64,000 bases of DNA, from assembly GCA_963757265.1 (NCBI GenBank), contig CAVWRA010000010.1, forward strand, positions 365,805 to 429,804, given 5' to 3'. Shown here in pieces: positions 8,580 to 18,154 of the stretch; the stretch's first letter is position 1; each line of letters begins with the position of its first letter. Source of the stretch: CAIVVT01 sp963757265. Its GTDB lineage: Bacteria > Acidobacteriota > Terriglobia > Bryobacterales > Bryobacteraceae. The position numbers were made by a program, and so were the translations under genes. Below the pieces are notes generated by a model that searched no databases, was not told where the DNA came from, and saw nothing but the letters and a program-made list of their open reading frames with translations.

Positions 8580-11500
8580 GTGCGTCTGCTTACCAAATTG
8601 GCTGTTTTCCTTGCTATGGGAGTGTGCCAGGCCGCGCAGCCGACCCTCTCCATCTCCGTGACACACAGCGGGAACTTCCTGCAGGGCCAGACCAACGCAT
8701 TGTTCGTCATTCGGGTGCGCAACGTGGGCACCGGCCCCACGACGGCCGCCGTGCAGGTGTCCGACCAGATCGTCACCGGGCTGACAATCACCTCGCTCAG
8801 CGGCGAGGGCTGGACCTGTTCCCACGTCACCTGCGATCGCAGTGACGCCCTGGCGGCGGGCAAGAGTTATCCGGCGATCGTGGCGCTGGCCGCGGTGACT
8901 CCGACGGCCCCCTCGTCGATCACTTACGGGGCCACGGTCTATTTCGGCGGCGACCCCGCCGGCTCACACACCACCACGGACACGGCGAACGTGGAGCCGC
9001 TCGGTTATCCGGTCGCCTGGGGAGGAAACGCATCCGGCGAATCAGTGGTGCCGACCGGTTTGACGACTGTCGCGGCGCTCGCCGGCGGCGGCTCGGACAC
9101 ACTGGCATTGAATGGCAACGGCACGGTCGTGGCCTGGGGCGACAACACCTACGGCGAGACCAGCGTGCCCGCGGGTCTGACCAATGTCGTGGCGATTGCC
9201 GCCGGAGACCTGTTCAGCCTGGCCTTGACGAGCAATGGCACGGTCACGGCGTGGGGCGACAATACGTACGGCGAAACCACTGTTCCGGCCGGCTTGACCA
9301 ATGTGGTGGGCATTGCCGCCGGCCGGTATCATGCCCTGGCCGTGAAGAGCGACGGAACGGTAGTGGCCTGGGGGGTTAAGTCCGGAACCAATTATCACGG
9401 CCAAACCGCGGTGCCCGCGGGGCTGACCAATGTCGTGGCCGTGGCCGCCGGCTGGTATCACAGCGTGGCGCTGAAGAGCAACGGCACTCTAGTCGCCTGG
9501 GGCTATAACGCGGACGGCGAAAGCACACCGCCAGTACTGACGAATGGTGTCGCCATCGCCGCCGGCGCCTACCATACCCTCGCCTTGGGCTCCGACGGAA
9601 CGGTCGTGGCATGGGGTGCTAACACATATGGCCAGACCACGGTGCCGGCACTGACGGATGTCGTTGCCATCGCCGCCGGCTGGGACCACTCTCTGGCGTT
9701 GCAGGCTGACGGGGCTATTGTTCCCTGGGGTTACGACGGTTATAGCCAGTTGGAGGTGCCAGGGACTCTGGACAATGTCACCGCCATCGCGGCCGGCGGA
9801 TATCACAGCTTGGCCTTGAACACCATGTCCCTGGGGTTGATTCCGGTCACCATCAAGACCAGCACGAGCACCCCCACCACCAGCCTGCCCGGCGTCACCG
9901 TGGATAGCACCGGCTATAGCGGCGCCGGCGTGCTGTTCAACTGGTACCCGGGTGCGTGGTCCGGGGAAGTTTTTGTGCCTGGTCCTAACCACTCCTTGAG
10001 CGTCTCGGCGGTGTCGCCCGGCCCCGCCGGCGTCCAATTTGTTTTCACTGGCTGGAGTGACGGCTACGGCGGCGCATCGCGCCTTGTCGCCCCCAGCGTG
10101 CCCACCACCTACACCGCCGACTTCACGACACAGTACGCCTTGACGACCGCTATCGGCGGCACTGGCAGCGGCACGATCAGTCTTACTCCTTCCGGCCCTT
10201 ACTGGTACAACGCCGGCGCGATCGCCAACGTGACCGCAACCCCGACCGCGGGCAGTGCCTTCACCGGCTGGACGGGCGCCTGCACCGGAATCGGGCCCTG
10301 CAATGTGACCATGAATTCGCCGGCTTCTGTCACCGCGAACTTCACCCCGATCAGCGGCTCCACGCCCAGCCTGTCGCTCACCTCGTCCCATAGCGGCCAT
10401 TTCCTGCGCAGCCAGGCCGACGCCGTTTATCTGCTGCGGCTCTCCAATGGACCCACGGGCCTTGCCACTTCGGGCCAGATTACGGTGACCGATACTCTGC
10501 CTACCGGCTTGACGCTGGTCTCGATGGCCGGCTCGGGCTGGACTTGCACATCCAACTCCTGCACGCGCCCCGATTCGTTGGGCAGCGGCCAGACTTTCCC
10601 GGCGATCATCCTGGTCGTCAAGGTCGGCGCCAGCGCCGCCGCCAGCCTCACCAACGTGGCGAAACTCTATTTGAACGGGTCCGCGACGGCTTCCCTGACC
10701 GCGGATGACGTCACGGCCATCGATGTGACCGGCTATCCGCTGGATTGGGGCCTGGACACGTCCGCACAGGCGGCGGCGCCCGCCCTGACCAACGTATTAT
10801 CCGTGGCTGGCGGAGGGGCCCACTCGCTGGCCCTCAGGGCCGGCGGGACCGTCGTGGCCTGGGGCGACAATAGCTACGGCCAAACCAGCGTGCCCGGGGG
10901 TTTGGCAAACGTCGTGGCGATTGCCGCTGGCCTGTATCACAGTCTGGCTCTGCAGAGCGATGGTAACGTCGTTTTCTGGGGCGACAGCAGCTATTACCAG
11001 AACGATCTGCCCGCGGCTTTGGTCAGCCCGGACTGCACCGCCCAACCCTGCGCCGTGGCGATTGCCGCCGGCGATTATCACAACCTGGCTCTCATGAGCG
11101 ATGGAACCGTCGTGGCCTGGGGCTATAACGCGGATGGGGAGACCAGCGTGCCCTCCGGGCTCGCCAATGCCGTGGGCATCGCCGCGGGCGGGACTCACAG
11201 CCTGGCGGTTGGCAGCGACGGTTCGATCTCGGCTTGGGGCTCCAACGTGCTCGGCCAGATCGCTGTGCCCGACGGCTTGACGGGCATCGTAGCCGTGGCC
11301 GCCGGCGAGAGTCACAGTCTGGCTTTAAGCTCCAGCGGGGTCGTTACGGCCTGGGGCGACAATAGCTACGGCCAGTCCAGCGTGCCTTCCGGTTTGACGG
11401 GCGTCGCCGCCATCGCCGCCGGCGGCAATCACAGCCTGGCCTTGAATACGGCCGGAACCGTCGCCGCCTGGGGCGATGACACCTACGACGAGACCGTGAT

Positions 11501-12413
11501 CTCGTCCGGCTTGACCAATGCAGTCGCCATCGCCGGCGGGGCTAATCACAGCCTGGCGGTGAACTCCGGCGCGGCCGGAGGCGTTGCCGTCACGCTCACC
11601 ACGGCGGAGCCCGGAACGGTCATCACCGTGGATGGCAACACGCTCACGGCCAAAGTGGTTGTGGAGTGGGGTTCCGGCAGCAGCCACACCCTGGTCGCGC
11701 CCACGCCTCAGCCGATTTCCACAGGCGAGCGGTACGCTTTCGCTTCTTGGAGTGACGCCGGCGCCGCCACGCACACCGTTGCGCCCACGGCGGCCACCAC
11801 TTACACGGCCAACTTCGTGGTCCAGTATCACTTGACGACCGCCGTGAACATTCCCGGCGGGGGCACCGTATCGCCCGCCAACGGCGCCTGGTACAACAGC
11901 GGGGCCACGGCGACCGTCACCGCCACGCCTGCCGCCGACTACCATTTCAGCGGCTGGTCCGGCGCCTGCACCGGCACCGGCCCCTGCACCATCACGATGA
12001 GCGCAGCGCAGTCGGTCACGGCGAATTTCAGCGCCTATTCGGCCAACTTGTCAATCACGTCCAAGCACAGCGGCAAGTTCTATCGCGATGAAAACCCAGC
12101 CGATTACACGCTCACGGTCACAAACGGCGCCAAGGCCGGACCGACCAGTGGCACGGTAACGGTCACCGAATACGTGCCTCCCGGCATGGGTCTCAATTCG
12201 CTCACCGGTACGGGCTGGAGTTGTGCCGCCTCGGTCTGCACGCGCTCCAACGTGCTGGCCCCCGGCGCCTCCTATCCGCCCATCACCGTCTCCGTTTATG
12301 TCCTGCCCGAAGCGCCGGCGGCGGCCAACAATGGAGCCAGCGTGAGCGGCGGGAATTCGCCCTCCGCCACCACCAGCGATCACACGCTCATCAGTCGCGC
12401 TGAGCCTGAGTAA
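8580..12413 (+). CDS. Giant secreted protein with DUF11, RCC1 and InlB-B-like domains
   Basis: 1277 residues, GTG start preceded by AGAGGTG. After a signal peptide (1 to ~19) the architecture is a tandem duplication. DUF11-like domain (~20-140), seven RCC1-type repeats (~141-416), a segment with InlB-B-like FTGWSGAC repeats (~417-592); DUF11 (~595-715), a second RCC1 block of about eight repeats (~718-996), a second InlB-B-like segment (~1000-1150); then a third DUF11 (~1155-1270). RCC1 units show the pattern VAIAAG-x-x-HSLAL-x-x-DGTVVAWG. RCC1 blocks fold as beta-propellers, so two propellers joined by beta-rich spacers are expected outside the cell. No anchor or sorting signal is visible; the ligand is unknown. 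Confidence 0.85.
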   Translation: MRLLTKLAVFLAMGVCQAAQPTLSISVTHSGNFLQGQTNALFVIRVRNVGTGPTTAAVQVSDQIVTGLTITSLSGEGWTCSHVTCDRSDALAAGKSYPAIVALAAVTPTAPSSITYGATVYFGGDPAGSHTTTDTANVEPLGYPVAWGGNASGESVVPTGLTTVAALAGGGSDTLALNGNGTVVAWGDNTYGETSVPAGLTNVVAIAAGDLFSLALTSNGTVTAWGDNTYGETTVPAGLTNVVGIAAGRYHALAVKSDGTVVAWGVKSGTNYHGQTAVPAGLTNVVAVAAGWYHSVALKSNGTLVAWGYNADGESTPPVLTNGVAIAAGAYHTLALGSDGTVVAWGANTYGQTTVPALTDVVAIAAGWDHSLALQADGAIVPWGYDGYSQLEVPGTLDNVTAIAAGGYHSLALNTMSLGLIPVTIKTSTSTPTTSLPGVTVDSTGYSGAGVLFNWYPGAWSGEVFVPGPNHSLSVSAVSPGPAGVQFVFTGWSDGYGGASRLVAPSVPTTYTADFTTQYALTTAIGGTGSGTISLTPSGPYWYNAGAIANVTATPTAGSAFTGWTGACTGIGPCNVTMNSPASVTANFTPISGSTPSLSLTSSHSGHFLRSQADAVYLLRLSNGPTGLATSGQITVTDTLPTGLTLVSMAGSGWTCTSNSCTRPDSLGSGQTFPAIILVVKVGASAAASLTNVAKLYLNGSATASLTADDVTAIDVTGYPLDWGLDTSAQAAAPALTNVLSVAGGGAHSLALRAGGTVVAWGDNSYGQTSVPGGLANVVAIAAGLYHSLALQSDGNVVFWGDSSYYQNDLPAALVSPDCTAQPCAVAIAAGDYHNLALMSDGTVVAWGYNADGETSVPSGLANAVGIAAGGTHSLAVGSDGSISAWGSNVLGQIAVPDGLTGIVAVAAGESHSLALSSSGVVTAWGDNSYGQSSVPSGLTGVAAIAAGGNHSLALNTAGTVAAWGDDTYDETVISSGLTNAVAIAGGANHSLAVNSGAAGGVAVTLTTAEPGTVITVDGNTLTAKVVVEWGSGSSHTLVAPTPQPISTGERYAFASWSDAGAATHTVAPTAATTYTANFVVQYHLTTAVNIPGGGTVSPANGAWYNSGATATVTATPAADYHFSGWSGACTGTGPCTITMSAAQSVTANFSAYSANLSITSKHSGKFYRDENPADYTLTVTNGAKAGPTSGTVTVTEYVPPGMGLNSLTGTGWSCAASVCTRSNVLAPGASYPPITVSVYVLPEAPAAANNGASVSGGNSPSATTSDHTLISRAEPE

Positions 12414-12502
12414 GGCCCTCGCAAATCCACTTCAACGCCCCGCCGCTCCCGGACCACCCGCTGGTCCTGGGGCGCCGGGGCGTTTCAGGGCCGGCCGCAT
12501 CG

Positions 12503-12697
12503 AGCCCGGATGTTGCACCTGCGATCGCAGCGAGGCGCGATGAAAGGGTTGCAGCTACCAGGCGCACGACGGGAGCCGCCCGCAGGCGCACTTGGCTCCT
12601 ACGTAGAGGACGGGGGGCGCCTCTCTGGGCCCAGGGCAACGAAGTAGATGCGGCCCTATCGCGCGCCGCAGCCGATTGTTGGTGAAACATCCGGGCT
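12503..12697 (+). repeat. Hairpin repeat family, copy B
   Basis: 195 bp bounded by AGCCCGGATGTTGCACC and GGTGAAACATCCGGGCT, inverted copies with one mismatch. The inner arms also pair: GCGAGGCGCGATGAAAGG on the left against CCCTATCGCGCGCCGC on the right. A transcript would fold into a long branched hairpin. It fills most of the 331-base gap before the M23 peptidase gene. Confidence 0.7.
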
Positions 12698-12744
12698 GGC
12701 ATCCGCCCGTCAACACGCGCCTGTGCGCGCTACCCTGTAAGTTC

Positions 12745-14067
12745 ATGCGGACAATTATCGTGGTTGTGGTTCTCCTGGGCCTGACCCTGGCATTGTTGCT
12801 GGCCTTTTCCCTGACGCCTTCCCTGGACCTTCCCGCTTCAGTTACGGCGATCGGCTCCATGACCCCGATTCCGGTCCGCGTCCACGCCCCGCACGGGACC
12901 CGCCGCGTGGCCGCCTACATCGAACAAAACGGCGTCCGTTCGACCGTCTTCGAACACCTTGAACCGGCCCGCCATTTCCTGTGGCAGCGCCACGTCTCCG
13001 ACGCCATCGTCCACTTTACGGCCGGAGTAAAATCCACGCCCACCCTCAAGGACGGCCCCGCCCGCCTGATCATCGAAGCCACCTCCAACGACTTCCGCTC
13101 GAGCACCGCCCGCCTCAGCCGCGACGTCATCGTGGTCACCCGCCCTCCGGCCCTCAGCGTCAACTCCGAGCAGCATTACCTGTACCTCGGCATGGCCGAC
13201 CTGGTGACCTTCACGGTCTCCGGCTACTGGACCGAGGCCGGCGTGAGAGTTGGCGATCAGCGTTTCCGCGCCTGGCCCATGCCCGGTGGCAAGCCCGGCT
13301 TCTTCTCGCTCTTCGCCTTCGCCTGGAACATGCCCCCCGCCACCGTTCCCCTGGTCTACGCCACCAATCCCGCGGGCAACGAGGCCACCGGCGGCATGGT
13401 GATCCGATTCCCTCAAAAGGAGCAGCCCCACTACCGCACCCGCGACCTGGCCGTTGACGACCGCTTCCTCCAGAAAGTCATTACCGAACTCGACCCCGAT
13501 GGAGCTGGAGACCCGCTGACGCGTTTTCTGAAAATCAACGGCGAGATGCGCCGCGTCAACAACCAGGCGCTCTCCGATCTGCGGCGCAAGACCGAGCCCC
13601 GCTTCCTGTGGTCTCGCGTCTTCCGCCAGCAGCGCAACTCCAAGGTCGAGTCCAACTTCGCCGACGTCCGCAATTACATCTACCAGGGCAAGAAAATCGA
13701 CCAGCAGGTGCACCTCGGCTATGACCTATCCGTCACCCAGCACGTCGGCGTCGAGGCCTCGAACGACGGCCGCGTCGTCTACGCCGCCCCGCTCGGCATC
13801 TACGGCAACTGCATTGTGCTGGACCACGGCTACGCTCTGCAGTCGATCTACGGCCACCTCAGCGCCATCGCCGTCCACGAAGGCGATCTGGTGAAACAGG
13901 GCCAGATCCTGGGCCAGAGCGGCCAAACCGGCATGGCCGGCGGCGACCACGTCCACTTCAGCATGCAGCTCGACGGCGTCCAGATCGACCCCAAGGAGTG
14001 GTGGGACGCCCATTGGATCAAGGATCACGTCGCCCGCCGCGTCGACCTCCCGGGCTTCAGCGATTGA
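12745..14067 (+). CDS. M23 family metallopeptidase (LytM-type), membrane-anchored or secreted
   Basis: 440 residues. An N-terminal hydrophobic segment (about 3-22) is a signal anchor. A ~300-residue beta-rich region with no recognised family follows, then a C-terminal LytM/M23 domain with the zinc motifs HLGYD (H-x-x-x-D) and HVHF (H-x-H), plus IYGHLS and GQTGMAGG between them. Family enzymes cut peptidoglycan cross-bridges or, if degenerate, regulate amidases; both motifs are intact, so catalysis is likely. The ATG at 12745 is chosen because it lies directly before the hydrophobic segment; an in-frame start at 12676 would lie inside repeat B. Confidence 0.85.
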   Translation: MRTIIVVVVLLGLTLALLLAFSLTPSLDLPASVTAIGSMTPIPVRVHAPHGTRRVAAYIEQNGVRSTVFEHLEPARHFLWQRHVSDAIVHFTAGVKSTPTLKDGPARLIIEATSNDFRSSTARLSRDVIVVTRPPALSVNSEQHYLYLGMADLVTFTVSGYWTEAGVRVGDQRFRAWPMPGGKPGFFSLFAFAWNMPPATVPLVYATNPAGNEATGGMVIRFPQKEQPHYRTRDLAVDDRFLQKVITELDPDGAGDPLTRFLKINGEMRRVNNQALSDLRRKTEPRFLWSRVFRQQRNSKVESNFADVRNYIYQGKKIDQQVHLGYDLSVTQHVGVEASNDGRVVYAAPLGIYGNCIVLDHGYALQSIYGHLSAIAVHEGDLVKQGQILGQSGQTGMAGGDHVHFSMQLDGVQIDPKEWWDAHWIKDHVARRVDLPGFSD

Positions 14068-14221
14068 CGCGCTCAGCATCCGATCCGGCCCCTCAGCGGT
14101 CCCTGGCCGCTTCCCGAAAAGATAATTCCCTATTTAGTACATGAACGGTCGGTGAGGGTGTTACACTCGTAAAACCCCGGAGCCAGAATGGAGCTTCCGG
14201 CGAGTAACAGAGGAGCAAAGT

Positions 14222-15070
14222 ATGATGCCAAGACTCTCACAGATCGTAGTTTCAAGCCTCGCTTTCGCGGCGGCTTCCATGCTGCTGGCGCAATCGCCCG
14301 GCCCGTCGCCGATCATGCGGTTCATCCGCGAAGACATGAAACCCGGCAAGGGCATTGCACACCAAAAGACGGAGGCGGCGTTCGTGCGGGCCTTCTCCAA
14401 GTCGGATTATGCGCATTACACGGCCCTGGTGAGCATCACCGGCCCCACCCACGCCCTGTTCATGGAGCGCTACGACACCTTCGCGGGGCTGGAGAAGTCG
14501 ATCGCTTCAACGGACAAGGAACCGACCAAGAGTCTGCTCGATCAGGCAGAGGCCCAAGACAGCGAGCTGCGCACGGGGGAGCGCGAACTGATCGCCACCT
14601 ACCGCGAAGAGTTGAGCTACACGCCGGTGCCGCCGAACCTGCCTAAGTTCCACTTCTACAGCGTAACCACGGTGCGCGTGCGGCCGGGCCACACGGACGA
14701 TTTCGAGGCGCTGACGAAGCTGCTGGCCGCGCATTGGGAGAAGATCGGCAGCAAGCAGCGGCGCGTGGTTTACGGCATCACCTCGGGCGCGCCCGGGGGC
14801 ACCTACCTGATCCTGAGCGGCATGGAATCGCTGGCCGCGCTGGATCCGCCGCGGCCGGAAGTTCCTCCGGCCCAATCCTGGGGCGACGACTGGGCGCGCT
14901 ATCAGAAACTGCTGGCCGATGCCGTGGTCAGCACGGAAAACGTTCTGTACGAGGTCAGCCCGAAGATGAGCTACCCGCCCAAGGAGTTCATTGACGCCGA
15001 TCCGGAATTCTGGGCGCCGAAGCCCAAGCCGGCCACGGCCCAACCGGCTGCTAAGGCCGCCTCCAAGTAA
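14222..15070 (+). CDS. Secreted hypothetical protein, possible dimeric alpha/beta-barrel (NIPSNAP-like)
   Basis: 282 residues with a signal peptide (to about residue 23) and a strong GAGGAG ribosome-binding site before ATGATG. The middle has the alternating strand-helix pattern of ferredoxin-like stress/NIPSNAP proteins: FYSVTTVRVRPGHTDDFEALTKLL, then YLILSGMESLAALD. The C-terminal tail is Ala/Pro/Lys-rich and looks disordered. Function unknown; similar proteins often occur in acidobacterial genomes. It stands alone with its own upstream region. Confidence 0.7.
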   Translation: MMPRLSQIVVSSLAFAAASMLLAQSPGPSPIMRFIREDMKPGKGIAHQKTEAAFVRAFSKSDYAHYTALVSITGPTHALFMERYDTFAGLEKSIASTDKEPTKSLLDQAEAQDSELRTGERELIATYREELSYTPVPPNLPKFHFYSVTTVRVRPGHTDDFEALTKLLAAHWEKIGSKQRRVVYGITSGAPGGTYLILSGMESLAALDPPRPEVPPAQSWGDDWARYQKLLADAVVSTENVLYEVSPKMSYPPKEFIDADPEFWAPKPKPATAQPAAKAASK

Positions 15071-15310
15071 GGCCCGGTACGGCCCAGTAATAGACGGTCC
15101 AGCCAGGCTGGAAACTGCGCCGCGAGGCAAGAGACGCCCCCCGCCAGCCCCGGAATCGGCTGTTCCGGGGCCGGCGCGGCCGTCAAAGGAGCGCATTACA
15201 CCGTGCTTCTTACCGCAAAACACGTGTTTTCACCGGCAAGAACACGAAAAAACACGGTTTTCCCCCGGCTCGCGCACGGTGATTTGATCGTAAAACCGCG
15301 CTCCCCGCAC

Positions 15311-15448
15311 GGTGCTTTCGAGGGGTCGCGCCCGTCTGCGCAGGCCGCCGCGCTCGCGGACGAGAAAGTCCAGCCACACGTCGCGGGCAAGACGGTGATC
15401 AAGGTGATCGTCGTCCCGGCGAAGCTGGTGAATATCGTCGTGAAGTAG
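15311..15448 (+). pseudogene. leuS: Orphan C-terminal end of leucyl-tRNA synthetase (leuS remnant)
   Basis: An open frame ends in ADEKVQPHVAGKTVIKVIVV followed by PAKLVNIVVK and a stop. This is the characteristic last ~35 residues of bacterial LeuRS, the small C-terminal domain that contacts tRNA-Leu. Nothing of the other ~800 codons precedes it: the frame runs back to 15203 through unrelated sequence that includes the palindrome AAAACACGTGTTTT at 15217-15230. It is therefore a translocated or decayed 3' fragment. The rest of the gap 15071-15645 shows no gene. Confidence 0.75.
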
Positions 15449-15645
15449 ATGCGCGCAGGCGCGTGAGCCGAAGCAAGATGGCTGTTCCAGCGGCAGCGGC
15501 CGGCTAGTCTCCGGATGGCGCGTCATCCGTCCGGAGTCGGCTCCCACAAGGCTTCCCGTTCGCCATCCGGCGACGCTTCCTCGAACGCCGTTTGTGGACC
15601 GTGATGTCCGGTAACCCGACCGGCCCTGGCCCTTGCGACCACGGA

Positions 15646-17946
15646 TCATTGCAGCTTCGCGTACTCGGTTTTTGCGGCGACGAGGATGGGGATGTCGGGG
15701 TCGGCGTCTTTCCACAGTGTGAGGAAATTCTGATAGGCTGCCTTGGCCTTGGCCGCGTCGCCTTGCAGGGCGTAAGCGCGCGCCAATCCCAGCCGGGCCA
15801 GCGCACCCCACGGGAAATTCACCACCAGTCCCCGGTTGTCGATGAACTTCTGAAACTCCACAGCCGCTCGGTTGCCGTCGTGGAGCATGAGGTAGGCTTC
15901 GCCACGCACATAAGCGGGGCTCATGAGTATGGCGAGGTTCCCGGTCAGGCCGCTAAGTTCGATCGTGTTCGCCACTTTCAGCAGTTCGATGGCCCGGTTT
16001 GGGTCTTTTCGTTCTAAGGCGATCCCCGCCCGGATGGTGGGCAACCAATACCTCTGCACCAGCGTGTCCAGCGGGAAGGTCTTGTCGAGTTCGGCCGCCA
16101 GCTTCTCCGCCCCTGCCATATCGCCCGCCCGCGTCAGGGCCAGCGCCGCCATCACCCGCACATCGCGGTTCGAGGCCAGCTTCAATGCCGCATTGGCCTC
16201 GGCGCGCGCCCGCTGCCGGTTGCCCGATTCCACCTCGCGCAGAGCTGCCGCTGCCTGATACCCTGCGGCACTCTCTTTGGCGTCGTTGTGCTGGGCTGAT
16301 TCCATCGCCCGCCGGGTCAGCTCATGGGCGTTCTTCAGCTTGCCGTACCAGCCTTCCGTATCCGCCTGCGCGGCCAGCAACAGGTCTTCCAGGCCCGGCT
16401 TGCCCATGGCGGCTGAGAGCAACTGCGCCATCTGCGCCGCATCGCCCTTCAGAAAAGCCAACCAGTAGCGGCCCTGGAGCAGTTGCTCGTTCTCCAGCTT
16501 GTGCTCCTCCGCCTGCTTGTACACCGCCCCCGCTTCGTCCAGCCGGTTGAGGGCCATGTAGCCTTGGCCGAGGTCGATATGGTTGTCCACAATACTTGGG
16601 TCCAAGCGCAGCCCCTCTCGATCTTCCTCCAACGCCTTGTCCCACTTTCCCAGGACCGATGAAGCCCATCCCAGCATGATGTAGGCAAGCTCTTCTCTTG
16701 GGTAGGTCTGCTGCCACAGTTCGTAGGTCTGCGCCGCCTTCTCCAGTTCTCCCGTCGCAAAGAAGTAGTAGTCCCCCTCGATGATAAACCGCTCGCGTTC
16801 GCTTACCTTCTCCCGCAGGTCGTAAGCCTTGCGTATATACTCGGCGCCCCGTCCCACCTCGTTGAGGCCGGAGTAGACCCTCCCCATGACGCCGTAGGCC
16901 ATGGCAAAACTCGGATCGAGGTCCACTGCCAGTTTGTAGAAGGGCAGCGCGGCCGTGAACCCTTTCGTCCCGTGGGTCCTTACTCCCATGCTGTAGGCCT
17001 TCCACGCCTCCAGGGATGGCGTGGTCGCTTCCCACAGCGGCGTGGCGTATTTCTGCACCGAGCTGAGCGACTCGCCCAGTTTCTTCCGCAAGCTGACTGC
17101 CGCGGCGTCCAGAGCCTTGAGCACCGCTTCCTTGCCCGCCGCCTGCTCCTGCGCTTCCGCCAGCACGTCCCCCGTGTCGCAGTTCACTGCCTTCAGTTCA
17201 ATCACGTACTGGCTGCCGAGCGCCGCGATCGACCCGGCCAGCATGGCCTTGCTGCCCGTGCGCTGGCAGACCTCGCGCGTGACCTCCGGCGTCAACCGGT
17301 CACCCGCCGGACGTCCCATCAGCTTCAAGGTCTCATTCACCTTGCGATCGGAAACCAGGTCAAGAAAGGGTGATTGCTCTAGCTCTACCGAGAGCCCCTG
17401 CTTGAGCGTGTCGTCGAAAACACTGTCGCCCGTCGTGTTGGTGAAGTCGGAGAGGACAATGGAGTCCTTGTCAGTGAGCCGCGTGGCTTGGTTGCGCCGC
17501 CAGAGGAAAACGCTGCCCGCTGCCAGCACTAGGACGGCAGCCGCGGCGAGAGCGGGCCACAGGAAGCGGCGGATGCGCGGGCGCGTCGGAGATTTGGCGG
17601 GAACCGCGAGGTGCTCCACCGGAGCGATGAAGCGGTACCCCTTGCGCGGCAGGGTCTCGATGAACCGCGGATTGTCGGCCGAGTCCCCCAGCGCCAGGCG
17701 CAGTCTCTTGACGGCGGTGTTGAGTCCCTGCTCGAACTCGACAAACGTCTCGGCCGGCCACAGCGCGTGCTGCAATTCCTCGCGCGCGACGATCTCGCCC
17801 GCATGCCGCAGCAGCAGGGCCAGAACCTGAAACGGCTGGTCCTGAAGCGGCACTTTCCGCCCGCGCTTGCGCAACTCGCCACTGGCGAGATCGGCCTCGA
17901 ACACGCCGAAATGGACTGTGTTGGGGGCAGCCGCGGTGGGTTCCAC
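15646..17946 (-). CDS. Winged-helix (CadC/OmpR-type) transmembrane regulator with TPR repeats
   Basis: 766 residues from the GTG at 17946. Order: winged-helix DNA-binding domain (~10-105: FGVFEADLASGELRKRG, RFIETLPRKGYRFIAPVE), one membrane helix (~130-153), a periplasmic FlgO/adenylate-cyclase-like domain (~165-310: DSIVLSDFTNTTGDSVFDD), then TPR-like repeats to the end. Such regulators bind DNA while tethered in the membrane and sense an extracytoplasmic partner. An upstream in-frame GTG (18048) exists, but the chosen start matches the usual family beginning. It is transcribed away from the secreted HEXXH protein gene; the ~200 bp between them may hold its operator. Confidence 0.85.
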   Translation of the reverse strand: MEPTAAAPNTVHFGVFEADLASGELRKRGRKVPLQDQPFQVLALLLRHAGEIVAREELQHALWPAETFVEFEQGLNTAVKRLRLALGDSADNPRFIETLPRKGYRFIAPVEHLAVPAKSPTRPRIRRFLWPALAAAAVLVLAAGSVFLWRRNQATRLTDKDSIVLSDFTNTTGDSVFDDTLKQGLSVELEQSPFLDLVSDRKVNETLKLMGRPAGDRLTPEVTREVCQRTGSKAMLAGSIAALGSQYVIELKAVNCDTGDVLAEAQEQAAGKEAVLKALDAAAVSLRKKLGESLSSVQKYATPLWEATTPSLEAWKAYSMGVRTHGTKGFTAALPFYKLAVDLDPSFAMAYGVMGRVYSGLNEVGRGAEYIRKAYDLREKVSERERFIIEGDYYFFATGELEKAAQTYELWQQTYPREELAYIMLGWASSVLGKWDKALEEDREGLRLDPSIVDNHIDLGQGYMALNRLDEAGAVYKQAEEHKLENEQLLQGRYWLAFLKGDAAQMAQLLSAAMGKPGLEDLLLAAQADTEGWYGKLKNAHELTRRAMESAQHNDAKESAAGYQAAAALREVESGNRQRARAEANAALKLASNRDVRVMAALALTRAGDMAGAEKLAAELDKTFPLDTLVQRYWLPTIRAGIALERKDPNRAIELLKVANTIELSGLTGNLAILMSPAYVRGEAYLMLHDGNRAAVEFQKFIDNRGLVVNFPWGALARLGLARAYALQGDAAKAKAAYQNFLTLWKDADPDIPILVAAKTEYAKLQ

Positions 17947-18154
17947 TCTCGCACCTGGACTGCAGTCGAGTATAGCACCCGCTGCTCCGATTTCAATCCC
18001 GCCACCCGCGTAAACAACCGGTTTGTAATCAATTGATTGCCGCGTCACATCGCCCGTTCTTGGGACATGTCGATTTCACTTGGCTTTCAGCCGCGGTCCA
18101 TTGAGAGCCACCCCGAAGTAACGAATTCTTGGTCTCGCGATGGAGGCGAGATCA

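Noticed and set aside
9000..11560. CRISPR-like or tandem DNA repeat array
   Set aside because: Regular near-repeats are codon-level RCC1 units inside one long open frame, without constant repeat/spacer lengths.
11325..11945. Antisense Gly/Arg-rich frames over the RCC1 protein
   Set aside because: Periodic antisense translation of the RCC1 repeats; no start signals.
15605..15640. Additional copy of the dispersed site (TGTCCGGTAACCCGACC)
   Set aside because: Left half matches, but the CGTTTACC right arm is missing; likely chance.
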